64,000 nt of DNA from Flavobacterium sp. 1355 (GCF_017833415.1 NZ_JAFICC010000020.1:1-64000); one strand, 5' to 3'; positions 1-9,821 are shown, counted from the first letter of the stretch. The notes: generated by a model not told the origin, from the letters alone. A program made the numbers and translations.

Positions 1-1254
1 AAAGCCAATATTGTAAAAAAATCGGTAGAAGATGAAGTAACCAATCAGATTCCTGCATCTTTTTTGCAGGAGCATGACAATGCAGTTTTTGTTTTGGATA
101 AGGAAGCCTCTTCAAAACTAACCAGAATCAACAAGCCGTGGCTGGTAGAAAAAGTAATCTGGACAGACAAACTAACCCGCAAAGCAGTTTTAGGATTGGC
201 ATTACAGCTTAAAAAACCAATTTTAATGCTTACCGATGCCGATTATATCGAAAACGGAATGAGTGATTTATTGGCAGATTCAGGTCCCGCTTATGATATC
301 AATATTAAAATATTCAACAAACTTCAAAATACCATTACAGGCTGGCCGGGCGGAAAACCAAACGCAGACGATTCCAACCGTCCCGAAAGAGCAGAGCCTG
401 CAAGAAAGCGAGTATTGATTTTCAGCCCGCATCCTGATGATGACATTATCAGTATGGGAGGAACCTTCATGCGTTTGCAGGAGCAGGGGCATGAGGTGCA
501 CGTAGCGTACCAAACCTCAGGAAATATCGCTGTTGCAGATGATGAAGCACTGCGTTTTGCAAGTTTTGTGATTGATTACAATGAAAAATTTGGAATCAAA
601 AGCCCTGAGGCCGATGCAATTTACGAAAAAGCAGTTGCCTTTTTGAAAAATAAAAAGAACAGCGAAATTGATATTCCCGAAGTGCGTTACATCAAAGGAC
701 TAATCAGAAAAGGCGAAGCGAGGGCCACAAGTCATTTTGTTGGATTGACCGATGATCAGATTCATTTTATGGAACTTCCTTTTTACGAAACCGGAACCAT
801 TGAGAAAAAACCAATCGGACAGGAAGATATTCAGCTGACGATGGACTTAATCGAAAAAATCAAACCACACCAAATCTATGCTGCAGGAGATTTGGCAGAT
901 CCGCACGGCACCCATAAAGTCTGTCTGGATGCGATTTTTGAAGCTGTAAAAGCCTTAAAACCAAAACCATTTATGGAGGATTGCTGGTTGTGGCTATATA
1001 GAGGCGCATGGCAGGAATGGGGAATTGACGAAGTTGAGATGGCCGTACCGATGAGCCCTGATCAGGTTTTGGCAAAACGCCACGGAATTTTCAAACACCA
1101 GTCACAAAAAGACGGAGTTGTTTTCCAGGGAACAGACGCCAGGGAGTTCTGGCAGAGAGCTGAAGACCGAAACGCAGAAACAGCAGCTTTGTACCAACAA
1201 TTAGGTTTGGCCACTTATGCAGCGATGGAAGCTTTTGTGAGATGGCATTATTAA
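1..1254 (+). CDS. NagB-like / PIG-L (LmbE) deacetylase fusion protein, 5'-truncated
   Basis: The reading frame is open from base 1, so the gene starts upstream of the window; 417 residues are visible. The first ~100 residues resemble the end of a glucosamine-6-phosphate deaminase-like (NagB) domain. A PIG-L/LmbE-type domain follows, with the zinc-binding HPDD motif at visible residue 144 and a later DPHGTHK segment. Bacteroidota commonly carry such NagB-PIG-L fusions of about 640-670 residues, so roughly the N-terminal third is probably missing. PIG-L proteins are zinc-dependent N-deacetylases of GlcNAc-type substrates, and NagB converts GlcN-6-P to fructose-6-P. A cytoplasmic role in amino-sugar catabolism is inferred and fits the following glmM and GH109 locus. 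Whether the NagB half is catalytically intact cannot be judged here. Confidence 0.87.
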   Translation, partial: KANIVKKSVEDEVTNQIPASFLQEHDNAVFVLDKEASSKLTRINKPWLVEKVIWTDKLTRKAVLGLALQLKKPILMLTDADYIENGMSDLLADSGPAYDINIKIFNKLQNTITGWPGGKPNADDSNRPERAEPARKRVLIFSPHPDDDIISMGGTFMRLQEQGHEVHVAYQTSGNIAVADDEALRFASFVIDYNEKFGIKSPEADAIYEKAVAFLKNKKNSEIDIPEVRYIKGLIRKGEARATSHFVGLTDDQIHFMELPFYETGTIEKKPIGQEDIQLTMDLIEKIKPHQIYAAGDLADPHGTHKVCLDAIFEAVKALKPKPFMEDCWLWLYRGAWQEWGIDEVEMAVPMSPDQVLAKRHGIFKHQSQKDGVVFQGTDAREFWQRAEDRNAETAALYQQLGLATYAAMEAFVRWHY

Positions 1255-1261
1255 GATTCTA

Positions 1262-1277
1262 TCCCGAGGCTTCGGGA
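1262..1277. repeat. Short hairpin after the NagB/PIG-L gene
   Basis: TCCCGA (1262-1267) pairs with TCGGGA (1272-1277) around a 4-base loop, 8 bases after the stop codon. No clear T-run follows, so this may be a weak terminator or part of the dispersed intergenic repeat that starts here. Confidence 0.45.
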
Positions 1278-1304
1278 CTGAGGAGCTAAGATTCTAAGTT
1301 TTTC

Positions 1305-1360
1305 TTTGCCACGAATTGCACTGAATTTTATTAGTGGAAATTAGCGTAATTCGTGGCAAA
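1305..1360. repeat. Palindromic intergenic repeat, copy 1
   Basis: TTTGCCACGAATT at 1305-1317 is an exact 13-bp inverted match to AATTCGTGGCAAA at 1348-1360, with 30 bases between. A related, less symmetric copy lies at 1515-1578. No coding capacity is seen. This looks like a REP/MITE-type intergenic repeat. Confidence 0.6.
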
Positions 1361-1392
1361 AATCATACAGATTAGAAAATCATTTTTAATCC

Positions 1393-1467
1393 TTTAATCT
1401 GTGGCAAAAAACAATCAAAATGACTTTAATAAAATCAATTTCAGGAATTAAGGTTCTAAGCTGCTAA
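1393..1467 (+). pseudogene. Duplicated start of the glmM gene (truncated decoy)
   Basis: Bases 1393-1450 nearly repeat 1588-1645, including the leader, the ATG and the first ten codons of the downstream glmM gene. This copy (ATG at 1420) reads MTLIKSISGI, then diverges to KVLSC and stops at 1467. It can encode only 15 residues and is best read as a fragment left by a small duplication around the palindromic repeats. It might still recruit ribosomes; that is not established. Confidence 0.7.
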
Positions 1468-1514
1468 GACTAAGTAAAAAAAGCTAGCACAGATTAGAAT
1501 GATTGCAGTGAGTG

Positions 1515-1578
1515 TTTGACACGAATTGCACTAATTTCCACTAATAGATTTGTGATAATTCGTGGAATTCGTGGCGAA
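1515..1578. repeat. Palindromic intergenic repeat, copy 2
   Basis: This copy shares the CACGAATTGCACT and ATTCGTGG elements with the copy at 1305-1360 but is imperfect and slightly longer. It lies between the duplicated glmM start and the real gene. With copy 1 it accounts for most of the 362-base gap 1255-1616, where no other gene is seen. Confidence 0.5.
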
Positions 1579-1616
1579 AAAAAATAATTTAATCTGTGGC
1601 AAAAAAATAAATCAAG

Positions 1617-2999
1617 ATGACTTTAATAAAATCAATTTCAGGAATAAGAGGCACAATTGGGGGAGTTGTAAATGAAAATTTAACTCCTGTAAATGCCGTA
1701 AAATTTGCCGCAGCTTATGGAATGTGGCTGAAAGGAGAAAATCCGAATAAATCATTACGTGTAATTTTAGGAAGAGACGCCAGAATTTCGGGAGAAATGA
1801 TAAGTAATCTCGTGGCTAATACGCTTACGGGTTTAGGAATTAATGTCATAGATATTGGTTTGTCGACTACACCAACAGTTGAAGTTGCTGTAACATTGGA
1901 TCATACTGATGGCGGAATTATAATCACGGCAAGTCACAATCCGAAAGAATGGAATGCTTTAAAATTATTGAATAATAGAGGTGAATTCTTAAATGGTATT
2001 GAAGGAGAAAAAATCCTGAGAATAGCCAAAGAGGAATCTTTTGTGTTTTCTGAAGTAGATCATTTGGGAAAATATGAAAAAAAAGAAGGTTATATAGACA
2101 GACATATCGAAGAAGTTTTAAAACTGAATTTAGTTGATGTTGAGGCCATTAAAAAAGCAAATTTTAAAGTGGTCGTTGATGCGGTTAATTCAACAGGAGG
2201 AATTGCGATTCCGCGTTTACTGGAAAAACTGAACGTTGAGTGTATCAAATTATATTGTGAATCCAATGGTCATTTTCCGCACAATCCAGAACCTTTAAAA
2301 GAATATCTCACAGACATTTCGGCGCTGGTAGTAAAAGAAAAAGCCGATTTTGGAATCGTAGTAGATCCCGATGTTGACCGACTGGCACTAATTTGTGAAG
2401 ACGGCTCTATGTTTGGGGAAGAATACACGCTGGTAGCCTGTGCCGATTATGTCCTGGGGAAAACAAAAGGGAATACCGTTTCTAATTTATCATCTTCAAG
2501 AGCATTAAGAGATATTACTCTAAAACATGGCGGTATATATGAAGCCAGTGCAGTTGGCGAAGTAAATGTTGTAGAATTAATGAAAATGACAAATGCCATT
2601 ATTGGAGGAGAAGGCAATGGAGGAATTATTTATCCTGCGGCGCATTACGGTAGAGATTCTCTTGTAGGAGTTGCGTTGTTTTTATCGCACTTTGCACACG
2701 CAAATATTTCTTGTAAAAAGCTAAGAGAAAGTTATCCGGATTATTACATGAGTAAAAGTAAAATTGAATTGACACCGCAAATTGATGTCGATAAAATTTT
2801 AGAAAAAATAGCGCATAAATTCGGTAATGAAAAACCAAATTGTATAGATGGAATCAAAATTGATTTTGAATCAGAATGGGTGCATTTAAGAAAGTCAAAT
2901 ACCGAATCCATTATAAGAATTTATACAGAAAGTATTTCCCAAAAAAAAGCAGATGAATTGGCAGAAAAATTCATTGGTGTGATCAAGGCTTTTTTATAA
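1617..2999 (+). CDS. glmM: Phosphoglucosamine mutase (phosphohexomutase family)
   Basis: A 460-residue cytoplasmic alpha-D-phosphohexomutase, normal length for the family. The phosphoserine loop TASHNP has its catalytic serine at residue 106, the magnesium motif DPDVDR is at 250-255, and the sugar-binding GEGNGG motif is near 331. The phosphate-binding region is at the C-terminus. The family's GlmM branch interconverts GlcN-6-P and GlcN-1-P on the way to UDP-GlcNAc for peptidoglycan and lipopolysaccharide. The related phosphomannomutase activity cannot be excluded by motif alone, but Bacteroidota proteins of this type are usually GlmM. The start at 1617 is supported by the conserved family opening (SISGIRGTIGG) right after it. 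The neighbouring NagB/PIG-L gene gives an amino-sugar context. Confidence 0.88.
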   Translation: MTLIKSISGIRGTIGGVVNENLTPVNAVKFAAAYGMWLKGENPNKSLRVILGRDARISGEMISNLVANTLTGLGINVIDIGLSTTPTVEVAVTLDHTDGGIIITASHNPKEWNALKLLNNRGEFLNGIEGEKILRIAKEESFVFSEVDHLGKYEKKEGYIDRHIEEVLKLNLVDVEAIKKANFKVVVDAVNSTGGIAIPRLLEKLNVECIKLYCESNGHFPHNPEPLKEYLTDISALVVKEKADFGIVVDPDVDRLALICEDGSMFGEEYTLVACADYVLGKTKGNTVSNLSSSRALRDITLKHGGIYEASAVGEVNVVELMKMTNAIIGGEGNGGIIYPAAHYGRDSLVGVALFLSHFAHANISCKKLRESYPDYYMSKSKIELTPQIDVDKILEKIAHKFGNEKPNCIDGIKIDFESEWVHLRKSNTESIIRIYTESISQKKADELAEKFIGVIKAFL

Positions 3000-3232
3000 T
3001 TACCAGCATCAATAAAATCAGCTTTTCAAAAATGAATTTTGTTTTAAAAGAAGATTAAATACCTGATTTATATATTCAAATGCCAATTTTTATTGCATTT
3101 TATAATTAAATCAATATCAAATAAAAAGCCTTATTTTTTAAAATATAATTAAAAATTTCTGATAATTATTTAGATTCTTACATAGTCAAATTTTAAAAAA
3201 GGTAAGAATTTAATAATACTTTTTCTAAAAAA

Positions 3233-3269
3233 TGTGTTCGAAAACACTTTTTTTATGTGCACGAACACA
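3233..3269. promoter_or_regulatory. Two adjacent CG-centred palindromes, probable repressor sites
   Basis: TGTGTTCGAAAACA (3233-3246) and TGTGCACGAACACA (3256-3269) are both imperfect versions of TGTGTTCGAACACA. Their centres are 23 bp apart, about two helical turns. A central CG with A/C-rich flanks is typical of LacI-family operators, but no LacI regulator lies in the window. The likely target is the SusC operon starting at 3638; the mode of action is inferred. Confidence 0.45.
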
Positions 3270-3553
3270 TTTTTTTAATTTTACCATTGTTTATTAAAAA
3301 ATATTATTTAGTTTAGCCAAAAGTAAGTCCAAAAAGAGCTTTTTTCAAACCCTCTTTTTAGTTGAAAATGAGGAAGAAAAGACAAGTTTAAAATCAAAAA
3401 TTACTGATTCGGAAAAATAATAAAGCTGTTAAAAATTAGGTGGGACATAAACCCAAAATACAGAATGCCAATTAAAAAAATAACCAACAAAAAACAGGAC
3501 AAAAAACAAAACCAAAAAATTATGAAACCAAAAGAAACATAGCTTGACCATGT

Positions 3554-3600
3554 GCTTTGTGTTTATTAAAATTCCTAACCATTTTTTATTCACACAAAGC
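3554..3600 (+). promoter_or_regulatory. Leader hairpin before SusC
   Basis: GCTTTGTGT (3554-3562) is an exact inverted match to ACACAAAGC (3592-3600), with a 29-base loop, ending 37 bases before the SusC start. It could form in the leader mRNA and affect stability or translation. No T-run follows, so it is not an obvious terminator. Confidence 0.35.
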
Positions 3601-3637
3601 TGCTTTTTACATTAACCATTAAACTAACCAGAATAAT

Positions 3638-6600
3638 ATGAAAAAAAGTAATAAGTTACTATACAGTGACTATCAGGAATTAAAATTTAATTTAAAGACA
3701 ATAATTACAGTTTTAGTTCTAATAGTATCTGTTGTAAAAGTAAATGCAGCCAGTTCCACAAGCAGCAGCACATCAGAAATTATAAATAATAAATCAGAAG
3801 CCGATATTGTCATTAAAGGTGTTGTTCTGGATGAATTGGGACAGCCTATGATTGGTGTAACAATTGTTCCAAAAGGATCATCCAGAGGAGCAACAACTGA
3901 TTTTGACGGAACATTTACAATTGTAGTTCCAACCAATACAACAGCTTTAGTGTTTTCTTATGTCGGATATGATAACAAAGAAGTTTTAATTGCGAATCAA
4001 ACCAATATGAAGGTTTCTATGGTTCCTGCATCAAAAACACTGAATGAAGTAGTTATTGTGGGGTACGGAACCCAGAAAAAGAAAAATGTATTGGGAGCAA
4101 TGTCCTCAGTAAAAGGGGAGTCTTTAACTTTATCATCTGCTCCATCCGTTTTAACGGCACTTCAGGGTAAGGTTGCGGGTTTGCAAATTGCTCAAAACAG
4201 TGCACAGCCGGGAGGCGGATTTAACATTCAGATTCGTGGTGCGGGTTCTATTAATGCCAGTAACCAGCCGTTGGTAGTTGTTGACGGATTTCCGATTACG
4301 AATCTGGAACAGCCCGGTTCAGGAAATCGTTATGACGGAGGAACACAGGGAATTTTAAACTCTTTTAATCCAAACGATATTGAATCGATTGAAGTTTTAA
4401 AAGACGCAAGTTCTACAGCAATTTATGGAGCAAGAGCTGCAAATGGAGTTATTTTAATTACTACTAAAAAAGGAAAAGAAGGAGTTGTAAGGGTTGATTA
4501 TGCAGGTTCTTATTCATACCAGAAATACAATGACAGTTATGATGTTCTGGATTTGAAAGAATGGATGCAATTAAGAAACGATGCCTCAAAAGAAAATTGG
4601 GAGTTTATCAATAAAGTATATCCATATTCTTTAAAAACGTTAGAAGAAGCTAATGCTGCTCCGGTTAACGGGATTCCTTACAAGAGATTATATTCTGATG
4701 AGCAGATAAAAAATGCAGGCAAAGGAACCGATTGGTTATCATTGGTAACCCGAGACGGAATAGTGCAGCAAAATAACCTTTCATTGCGTGGAGGAACTAA
4801 TTCTACAAAATACTTTATGTCCGGAAATTTATTCAGCCAGGATGGTGTAATTAAAAATTCAGGACTAAAAAGAACCACGTTTCATTTTAGCATTGATCAA
4901 AAATTAACTGACTTTTTGACCTTTGGAATGAACATGACCAAAAGTAGAATCAAAAATCAGAACTCACAATTAGGAGGACAATTTAATCCTGTTACTGGCG
5001 AAGAAGTCTCTCAATTTGAGAACTCAGGAATTATAAGATCAGCCATACAGCAAGGCCCAAATATTTTAGCGATTGATGAGTTTGGTAATTATCCAATAAA
5101 TCCGGATAATGCCTTAGAACCAAATCCGTATTCCTTATTGACTATTTCTGATGAAGGAATTGTAGACCGATCACTTACCAACTTTTATGCAGAGATAAAG
5201 CCAATAGAAGGTTTAACAGCCAGATTTCAGGCAGGTTTTGATCAGGGAAATTCAAGCAGAAATACCTATTTGCCAAGAACGACACTTTATGGCGCATTAG
5301 AAAATGGTAAAGCATCTATAAATACAGAAAGAAAAAATGATGATTTATTTGACTTTACTTTAAACTACACCAAAAAGTTAATGGAAGATAATACTTTCGG
5401 TTTAATGGTAGGTTATTCTCAACAAACTTACAGAACAGAAAGGGCAGGTCTGGGTAATAGTAATTTTGTAACAGATTCTTTTTTATGGAATAATATGAAT
5501 GCCGGGGCAGGAACTAAAGTCACGTCTTCATCAAAAACAGAAAATAATTTCATTTCTTATTTTACAAGATTTAATTATTCATACAAAGACAAATACTTAC
5601 TGACTTCTACTATACGTCGTGATGGTGCGAGTGTGTTTGCCAAAAATAACAAATATGGATTATTTCCTTCTATTGCAGTAGGATGGGACGTGTCTCAGGA
5701 ATCCTTTATGAATTCTGTCAGAGATTATGTTTCTCAATTTAAGTTTAGATTTGGATATGGACAGACTGGTAATGCTGAAATTGGAGGAAGCGCATTTGGA
5801 GCTTTTTACGCACAGCCAGCCTATCTAAATGCCGATGAATCGATTTTGATTGGAGTTTTTCCTTCCAGACTTGAAAATCCTGATTTGAAATGGGAAACTA
5901 CTACTGAGAAAAACTTAGGTCTTGATTTTGAAATATTAAACAGAAGAATTTCCGGTTCATTTGAGATTTACGACAGAGTTGTTTCTGACTTATTAATGTT
6001 AAAGCCAATTAATAGTTATCACGAAATAAATACAGTTTGGGCCAATGTGGGAAGTACCCAAAGTAAAGGTTTAGAACTAACCCTTAGTACAGTAAATATT
6101 GATCGTCCTGATTTTAAATGGAGAAGTACTTTTACGTATTCACAATTTAAAACAAATTGGAAAGAAAGATCGCCAGACTGGAAACCTAGGGTTTATGAGA
6201 GTTATGATGATCCGGTTCGTGCCAACTATTATCAAATTGCAGACGGAGTGATGCAAATCGGAGAAGTTGTTCCGGCACAGCCAGATCTTTATCCCGGACA
6301 AATTAAAATTAAAGATGTTAATGGTTTTGTAAGAGATGCACAGGGAAATCCTGTAACAGATGAAAAGGGAACATTTTTAAGAACAGGGGCAGCCGATGGA
6401 AAAATTGACGATGCCGATTATGTTTTAAAAGGATCATCAGACCCTGATTTTGTAGCAGGTTTGAGTAATACCATTATCTGGAAAAACTTTCAACTGAATT
6501 TTCAGTTTAACGGAATGTTTGGAAGAGAAATTATAGACAGAACTGATTTTGCTTATGGTGTAACCGCTGTAGGTGTGGCGCAAAACGGAAGAAATGCAAC

Positions 6601-6919
6601 AACTGCTATTTATAACAGATGGACACCGGATAATCCAACAAATACACGTCCGGGATCACACTTTGGATACACACAATACGGATCTGGTGATTTCTTTATG
6701 CAGGAAGCTTCATTTGTGCGTTTGCAAAGTGCATCGCTGACCTATAATTTTCCTAAAAAATGGTTTGGAAAATATATTCAGGGAGCTGCTATCAGACTAG
6801 ATGGACAAAACCTTTTTACCATTACAAAATATGATGGTATAGATCCCGAAACAGATGGTTATGCAGCAGCGTACCCAAACGTAAAGACATACACAGTAGG
6901 AGTTGATCTTAAGTTCTAA
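3638..6919 (+). CDS. SusC-family TonB-dependent outer-membrane glycan transporter
   Basis: A 1093-residue protein. An N-terminal export signal has its hydrophobic stretch around residues 20-35, ending near VNAAS. A carboxypeptidase-regulatory-like beta-sandwich follows at ~57-140 (GVVLDELGQPMIGVT). The plug region starts at EVVIVGYG (~137), and a long beta-barrel ends in the terminal phenylalanine of VDLKF. SusC proteins import oligosaccharides across the outer membrane using TonB energy with a SusD lid. The SusD partner starts 10 bases downstream. With GH109, NagX-like and amino-sugar genes nearby, the substrate is inferred to contain N-acetylhexosamine, but the barrel sequence does not reveal it. 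The long leader and possible operators suggest substrate-controlled expression. Confidence 0.95.
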   Translation: MKKSNKLLYSDYQELKFNLKTIITVLVLIVSVVKVNAASSTSSSTSEIINNKSEADIVIKGVVLDELGQPMIGVTIVPKGSSRGATTDFDGTFTIVVPTNTTALVFSYVGYDNKEVLIANQTNMKVSMVPASKTLNEVVIVGYGTQKKKNVLGAMSSVKGESLTLSSAPSVLTALQGKVAGLQIAQNSAQPGGGFNIQIRGAGSINASNQPLVVVDGFPITNLEQPGSGNRYDGGTQGILNSFNPNDIESIEVLKDASSTAIYGARAANGVILITTKKGKEGVVRVDYAGSYSYQKYNDSYDVLDLKEWMQLRNDASKENWEFINKVYPYSLKTLEEANAAPVNGIPYKRLYSDEQIKNAGKGTDWLSLVTRDGIVQQNNLSLRGGTNSTKYFMSGNLFSQDGVIKNSGLKRTTFHFSIDQKLTDFLTFGMNMTKSRIKNQNSQLGGQFNPVTGEEVSQFENSGIIRSAIQQGPNILAIDEFGNYPINPDNALEPNPYSLLTISDEGIVDRSLTNFYAEIKPIEGLTARFQAGFDQGNSSRNTYLPRTTLYGALENGKASINTERKNDDLFDFTLNYTKKLMEDNTFGLMVGYSQQTYRTERAGLGNSNFVTDSFLWNNMNAGAGTKVTSSSKTENNFISYFTRFNYSYKDKYLLTSTIRRDGASVFAKNNKYGLFPSIAVGWDVSQESFMNSVRDYVSQFKFRFGYGQTGNAEIGGSAFGAFYAQPAYLNADESILIGVFPSRLENPDLKWETTTEKNLGLDFEILNRRISGSFEIYDRVVSDLLMLKPINSYHEINTVWANVGSTQSKGLELTLSTVNIDRPDFKWRSTFTYSQFKTNWKERSPDWKPRVYESYDDPVRANYYQIADGVMQIGEVVPAQPDLYPGQIKIKDVNGFVRDAQGNPVTDEKGTFLRTGAADGKIDDADYVLKGSSDPDFVAGLSNTIIWKNFQLNFQFNGMFGREIIDRTDFAYGVTAVGVAQNGRNATTAIYNRWTPDNPTNTRPGSHFGYTQYGSGDFFMQEASFVRLQSASLTYNFPKKWFGKYIQGAAIRLDGQNLFTITKYDGIDPETDGYAAAYPNVKTYTVGVDLKF

Positions 6920-6929
6920 TAAAAAAGAT

Positions 6930-8402
6930 ATGAAAAATTTAAAAAATTATACAATAGTTTTACTATTACTGGTTTTCTCTGGTTGTAGTGATGATTTAGA
7001 ATCTATCAATTATGATGAGATTAACCCAAGTATTTTTCCCAGTTCAGAGGCAGATATTCAGGCGATAGTAGCTTCGGCATATTATCCTTTAAGAGGTTCT
7101 TACGGAAACGGAATTCATTCTACTTCAGAAAACGGGCTGATGTTTTTACTCGATGCCACAACCGAAATTCTGCAAGGACCTTACGGAGTGCAGCAGGAAG
7201 CATCATTGCACAGTTATAAAGCTACATCTACTTCGTTTACACGCTTCTACGATGTGTTTTACAACAAGATAAGCGGAATGACTTTGAGCATTGACAGAAT
7301 TGAAAAATCAAACGTAAATGAATTGATAAAAAAACAAGCCATTGCCGAAATTAAATGCGCAAGAGGACTTTTGGCATACGAACTTTTTGATATGTACGGA
7401 CCTATTGTTGTTGCTCCTTTGGATGTTCTTCAAAATCCGCTTAAAGAAGAACCTTTAGCAAGACTTTCAAATGCAAATATGGTAAGTTTTATCGAAAATG
7501 ACCTTAAAGCTGCGGCCGCAGATTTAAAATCTCCAGCAGAAACTCAGTACGGAAGATTCAGTAGCGGGATGGCGAGAATGGTATTGATCAGATTGTATCT
7601 GCACGAAAAAAGATGGGCAGAGGTTGAGGAACAAGCCAACGCAATTATAGGCATGAATTATTATGGTCTAGAAGAAAATTATGTTGGTTTATGGGATGTA
7701 AAAGCACCTGTGAGCAGTAAAGAAGTAATTTGGGCTGTTCCGGCAGATTATGCAGGAACAAGCGAAAACCAATGGCAGCTAATGGTATTACCGGCTAATT
7801 TTCCGGGACGTGGAGGATATGGAACCATTCAGAGTTCATGGACTTTCTACGATTCTTTTGAAGCCACCGATATTCGTAAAACAGCACTTATTGCTGAGTT
7901 TGAAGGAACTGATGGCGTTACGTACAATAGAGCAAATCCTGCTAATTATATGCAGTTAGGACCAATTCCGTTAAAAATTCATCCGGATGCAGCCAGAACC
8001 ACAGCCTTGACAACAGTAGATATTATTGTGTACCGTTATGCAGACGTATTATTGTCTAAAGCAGAAGCCTTGGTAAACAAAACCGGAACACCAACTCAGG
8101 AAGCAATAGATTTGGTAAATATCGTAAGAAAAAGAGCGAAAATTAGCGAAATTGAATTAGCAGATTATAGCACACTGGCAAGTTTTAATGACATGATTCT
8201 TCTGGAAAGATCACATGAATACTGGTGCGAAAACGGACAATACCGTTCGGATTTAATCAGACACGGAAAATTTACAGAACATGCTCTAGCACTAAATGGT
8301 TCTGCCAGTCAAAGTGCGCCTTACAAAGCTTTGTTTCCTTTCTCATTAGAAAGAATAAGCGAAGGAAAAGGGAAGTTTATCCAGAACGATAAGTATAATT
8401 AA
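6930..8402 (+). CDS. SusD/RagB-family glycan-binding lipoprotein
   Basis: A 490-residue lipoprotein. The ATG at 6930 is chosen because it gives an immediate signal peptide with lipobox VFSGC (lipidated Cys19); an in-frame TTG at 6903 would overlap the SusC gene and spoil the signal. The body has the helical TPR-like SusD features, including an ARGLLAYELFDMYGP segment and the late motif RYADVLLSKAEALV. SusD proteins sit on the cell surface, bind the glycan and cap the SusC barrel. The gene follows SusC by 10 bases, so the two are almost certainly co-transcribed and work as a complex. Confidence 0.94.
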   Translation: MKNLKNYTIVLLLLVFSGCSDDLESINYDEINPSIFPSSEADIQAIVASAYYPLRGSYGNGIHSTSENGLMFLLDATTEILQGPYGVQQEASLHSYKATSTSFTRFYDVFYNKISGMTLSIDRIEKSNVNELIKKQAIAEIKCARGLLAYELFDMYGPIVVAPLDVLQNPLKEEPLARLSNANMVSFIENDLKAAAADLKSPAETQYGRFSSGMARMVLIRLYLHEKRWAEVEEQANAIIGMNYYGLEENYVGLWDVKAPVSSKEVIWAVPADYAGTSENQWQLMVLPANFPGRGGYGTIQSSWTFYDSFEATDIRKTALIAEFEGTDGVTYNRANPANYMQLGPIPLKIHPDAARTTALTTVDIIVYRYADVLLSKAEALVNKTGTPTQEAIDLVNIVRKRAKISEIELADYSTLASFNDMILLERSHEYWCENGQYRSDLIRHGKFTEHALALNGSASQSAPYKALFPFSLERISEGKGKFIQNDKYN

Positions 8403-8459
8403 TTTTCTTTTTAAGAAGATTTAAAAAACAATTAATCAGATCATTTAATTATAAAAAAT

Positions 8460-9821
8460 ATGAAACATTTATTAATAGTATTTTGTCTTTTTTTGAATCT
8501 TGCCTCAAGTTGCCAAAGCGATAATGGCGGTGAAAATAAAGAAGAAGCAAGCGGACAGGAAAAAGTAACTTATACCGTTTCTAACGAAGTCTTTACCAAT
8601 CCTGAACGTGGTTTTATGCATACCTGGCAGGTAAATTCTGAAGGAACTGCAATAACTGCTGCCTCTTTGGCGAATTTGAAAAAAGAAAATGTAAGCCTTA
8701 TTTTGCGTTTGTATTATTTGGAGAAATTCAAAACCACAGCTTTAAGCCAGGCGCAATTAGATCTTATAAAAACTGATTTTACACGATTGAGAGAATCAGG
8801 TTTAAAATGTGTTTTGCGTTTTGCTTATACCGATGCCCAGGATGGTACCGATGCTTCTGTTGCTGTTATTTCAGGACATTTAGATCAGTTAAAACCAATT
8901 TTGGAAGAAAACAAAGATGTTATTGCTTTTGTTCAGGCCGGTTTTGTAAGTGCTTGGGGAGAATGGTATTATACTACAAACCAACTAACTACGCCAGCGA
9001 ATAAGAAATTAATACTGGATAAACTTTTGGAGGCTTTTCCAAAAGAAATCAAAATTCAGGTAAGAACGCCAAAAATCAAACAAGATTTCGTCGCCACTAC
9101 AACCGCAATAGATGCAACGGTTGGTTACGGAAATACCAACACGGCGCGTTTAGGTTTTCATAACGATTGTTTTATGGCAAGTGTTGACGATTATGGCACT
9201 TACGTAAACGTAACAGCAGAAAAAACATATGTAAGTAATGAAGCCCTTTTTGTCCCAACAGGAGGAGAAACTTGTCCGCCAACCAATGTTCCTGTGGCCA
9301 GCTGCAGTATCGCAGAGAAAGAAATGACGCTACTAAAATGGACGTATTTAAATCTTGATTATTACGGTCCGGTTTTGCAGGAATGGAGAAACAACAATTG
9401 CTTTACAGATTTTGAAAGAAAGTTAGGTTACAGATTGGCTTTGGCTTCATCAAGCATTAATAAAGAAGTTGGCCTAAACGGAACTTTAGAATTCAACGCA
9501 GTAATTAACAACTCCGGTTTTGCTCCGGTTTACAATCCAAAAAACACCTATTTGATTTTGAGATCTGCAAACGGAACAGTTTATAAGAAAAAATTAAACT
9601 TTGATGTTAGAAAAGTGGTTCCAAGAGTCGCTTTTGATATAAAAGAATCAGTGAGTTTATCAGAGATTCCGGCAGGTTCTTATGAATTGCTTTTGAAAAT
9701 TGAAGATGCTTCTTCAAAATTAAGTGACCGACCAGATTATTCCATTCGCCTTGCCAATACAGGATTATGGGAAACCCCAACAGGATTCAACAAATTATCA
9801 CAAACGGTTATCATTAAATAG
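8460..9821 (+). CDS. DUF4874/DUF4832 surface lipoprotein, probable glycan-active protein
   Basis: A 453-residue lipoprotein with lipobox LASSC (Cys18). The N-terminal half contains NPERGF and a TIM-barrel-like run ending in WGEWYY, typical of DUF4874. The C-terminal half resembles DUF4832, with an immunoglobulin-like finish. These paired domains occur in PULs and are suspected glycoside hydrolase-fold proteins, but no biochemical activity is safely assigned. It lies 57 bases after SusD and 24 before the PKD/CBM9-like gene, consistent with one operon. Surface location and a role in glycan handling are inferred. Confidence 0.75.
   Translation: MKHLLIVFCLFLNLASSCQSDNGGENKEEASGQEKVTYTVSNEVFTNPERGFMHTWQVNSEGTAITAASLANLKKENVSLILRLYYLEKFKTTALSQAQLDLIKTDFTRLRESGLKCVLRFAYTDAQDGTDASVAVISGHLDQLKPILEENKDVIAFVQAGFVSAWGEWYYTTNQLTTPANKKLILDKLLEAFPKEIKIQVRTPKIKQDFVATTTAIDATVGYGNTNTARLGFHNDCFMASVDDYGTYVNVTAEKTYVSNEALFVPTGGETCPPTNVPVASCSIAEKEMTLLKWTYLNLDYYGPVLQEWRNNNCFTDFERKLGYRLALASSSINKEVGLNGTLEFNAVINNSGFAPVYNPKNTYLILRSANGTVYKKKLNFDVRKVVPRVAFDIKESVSLSEIPAGSYELLLKIEDASSKLSDRPDYSIRLANTGLWETPTGFNKLSQTVIIK

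Larger units (their letters stand above)
3000..3637. other. Long AT-rich regulatory gap before the first SusC gene
   Basis: This 638-base stretch has no convincing gene. It contains the paired palindromes at 3233-3269 and a leader hairpin at 3554-3600. There is also a seven-codon reading frame (ATG 3522, MKPKET then stop at 3540-3542) whose significance is unknown. A long leader before susC is common in PULs. Confidence 0.6.
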
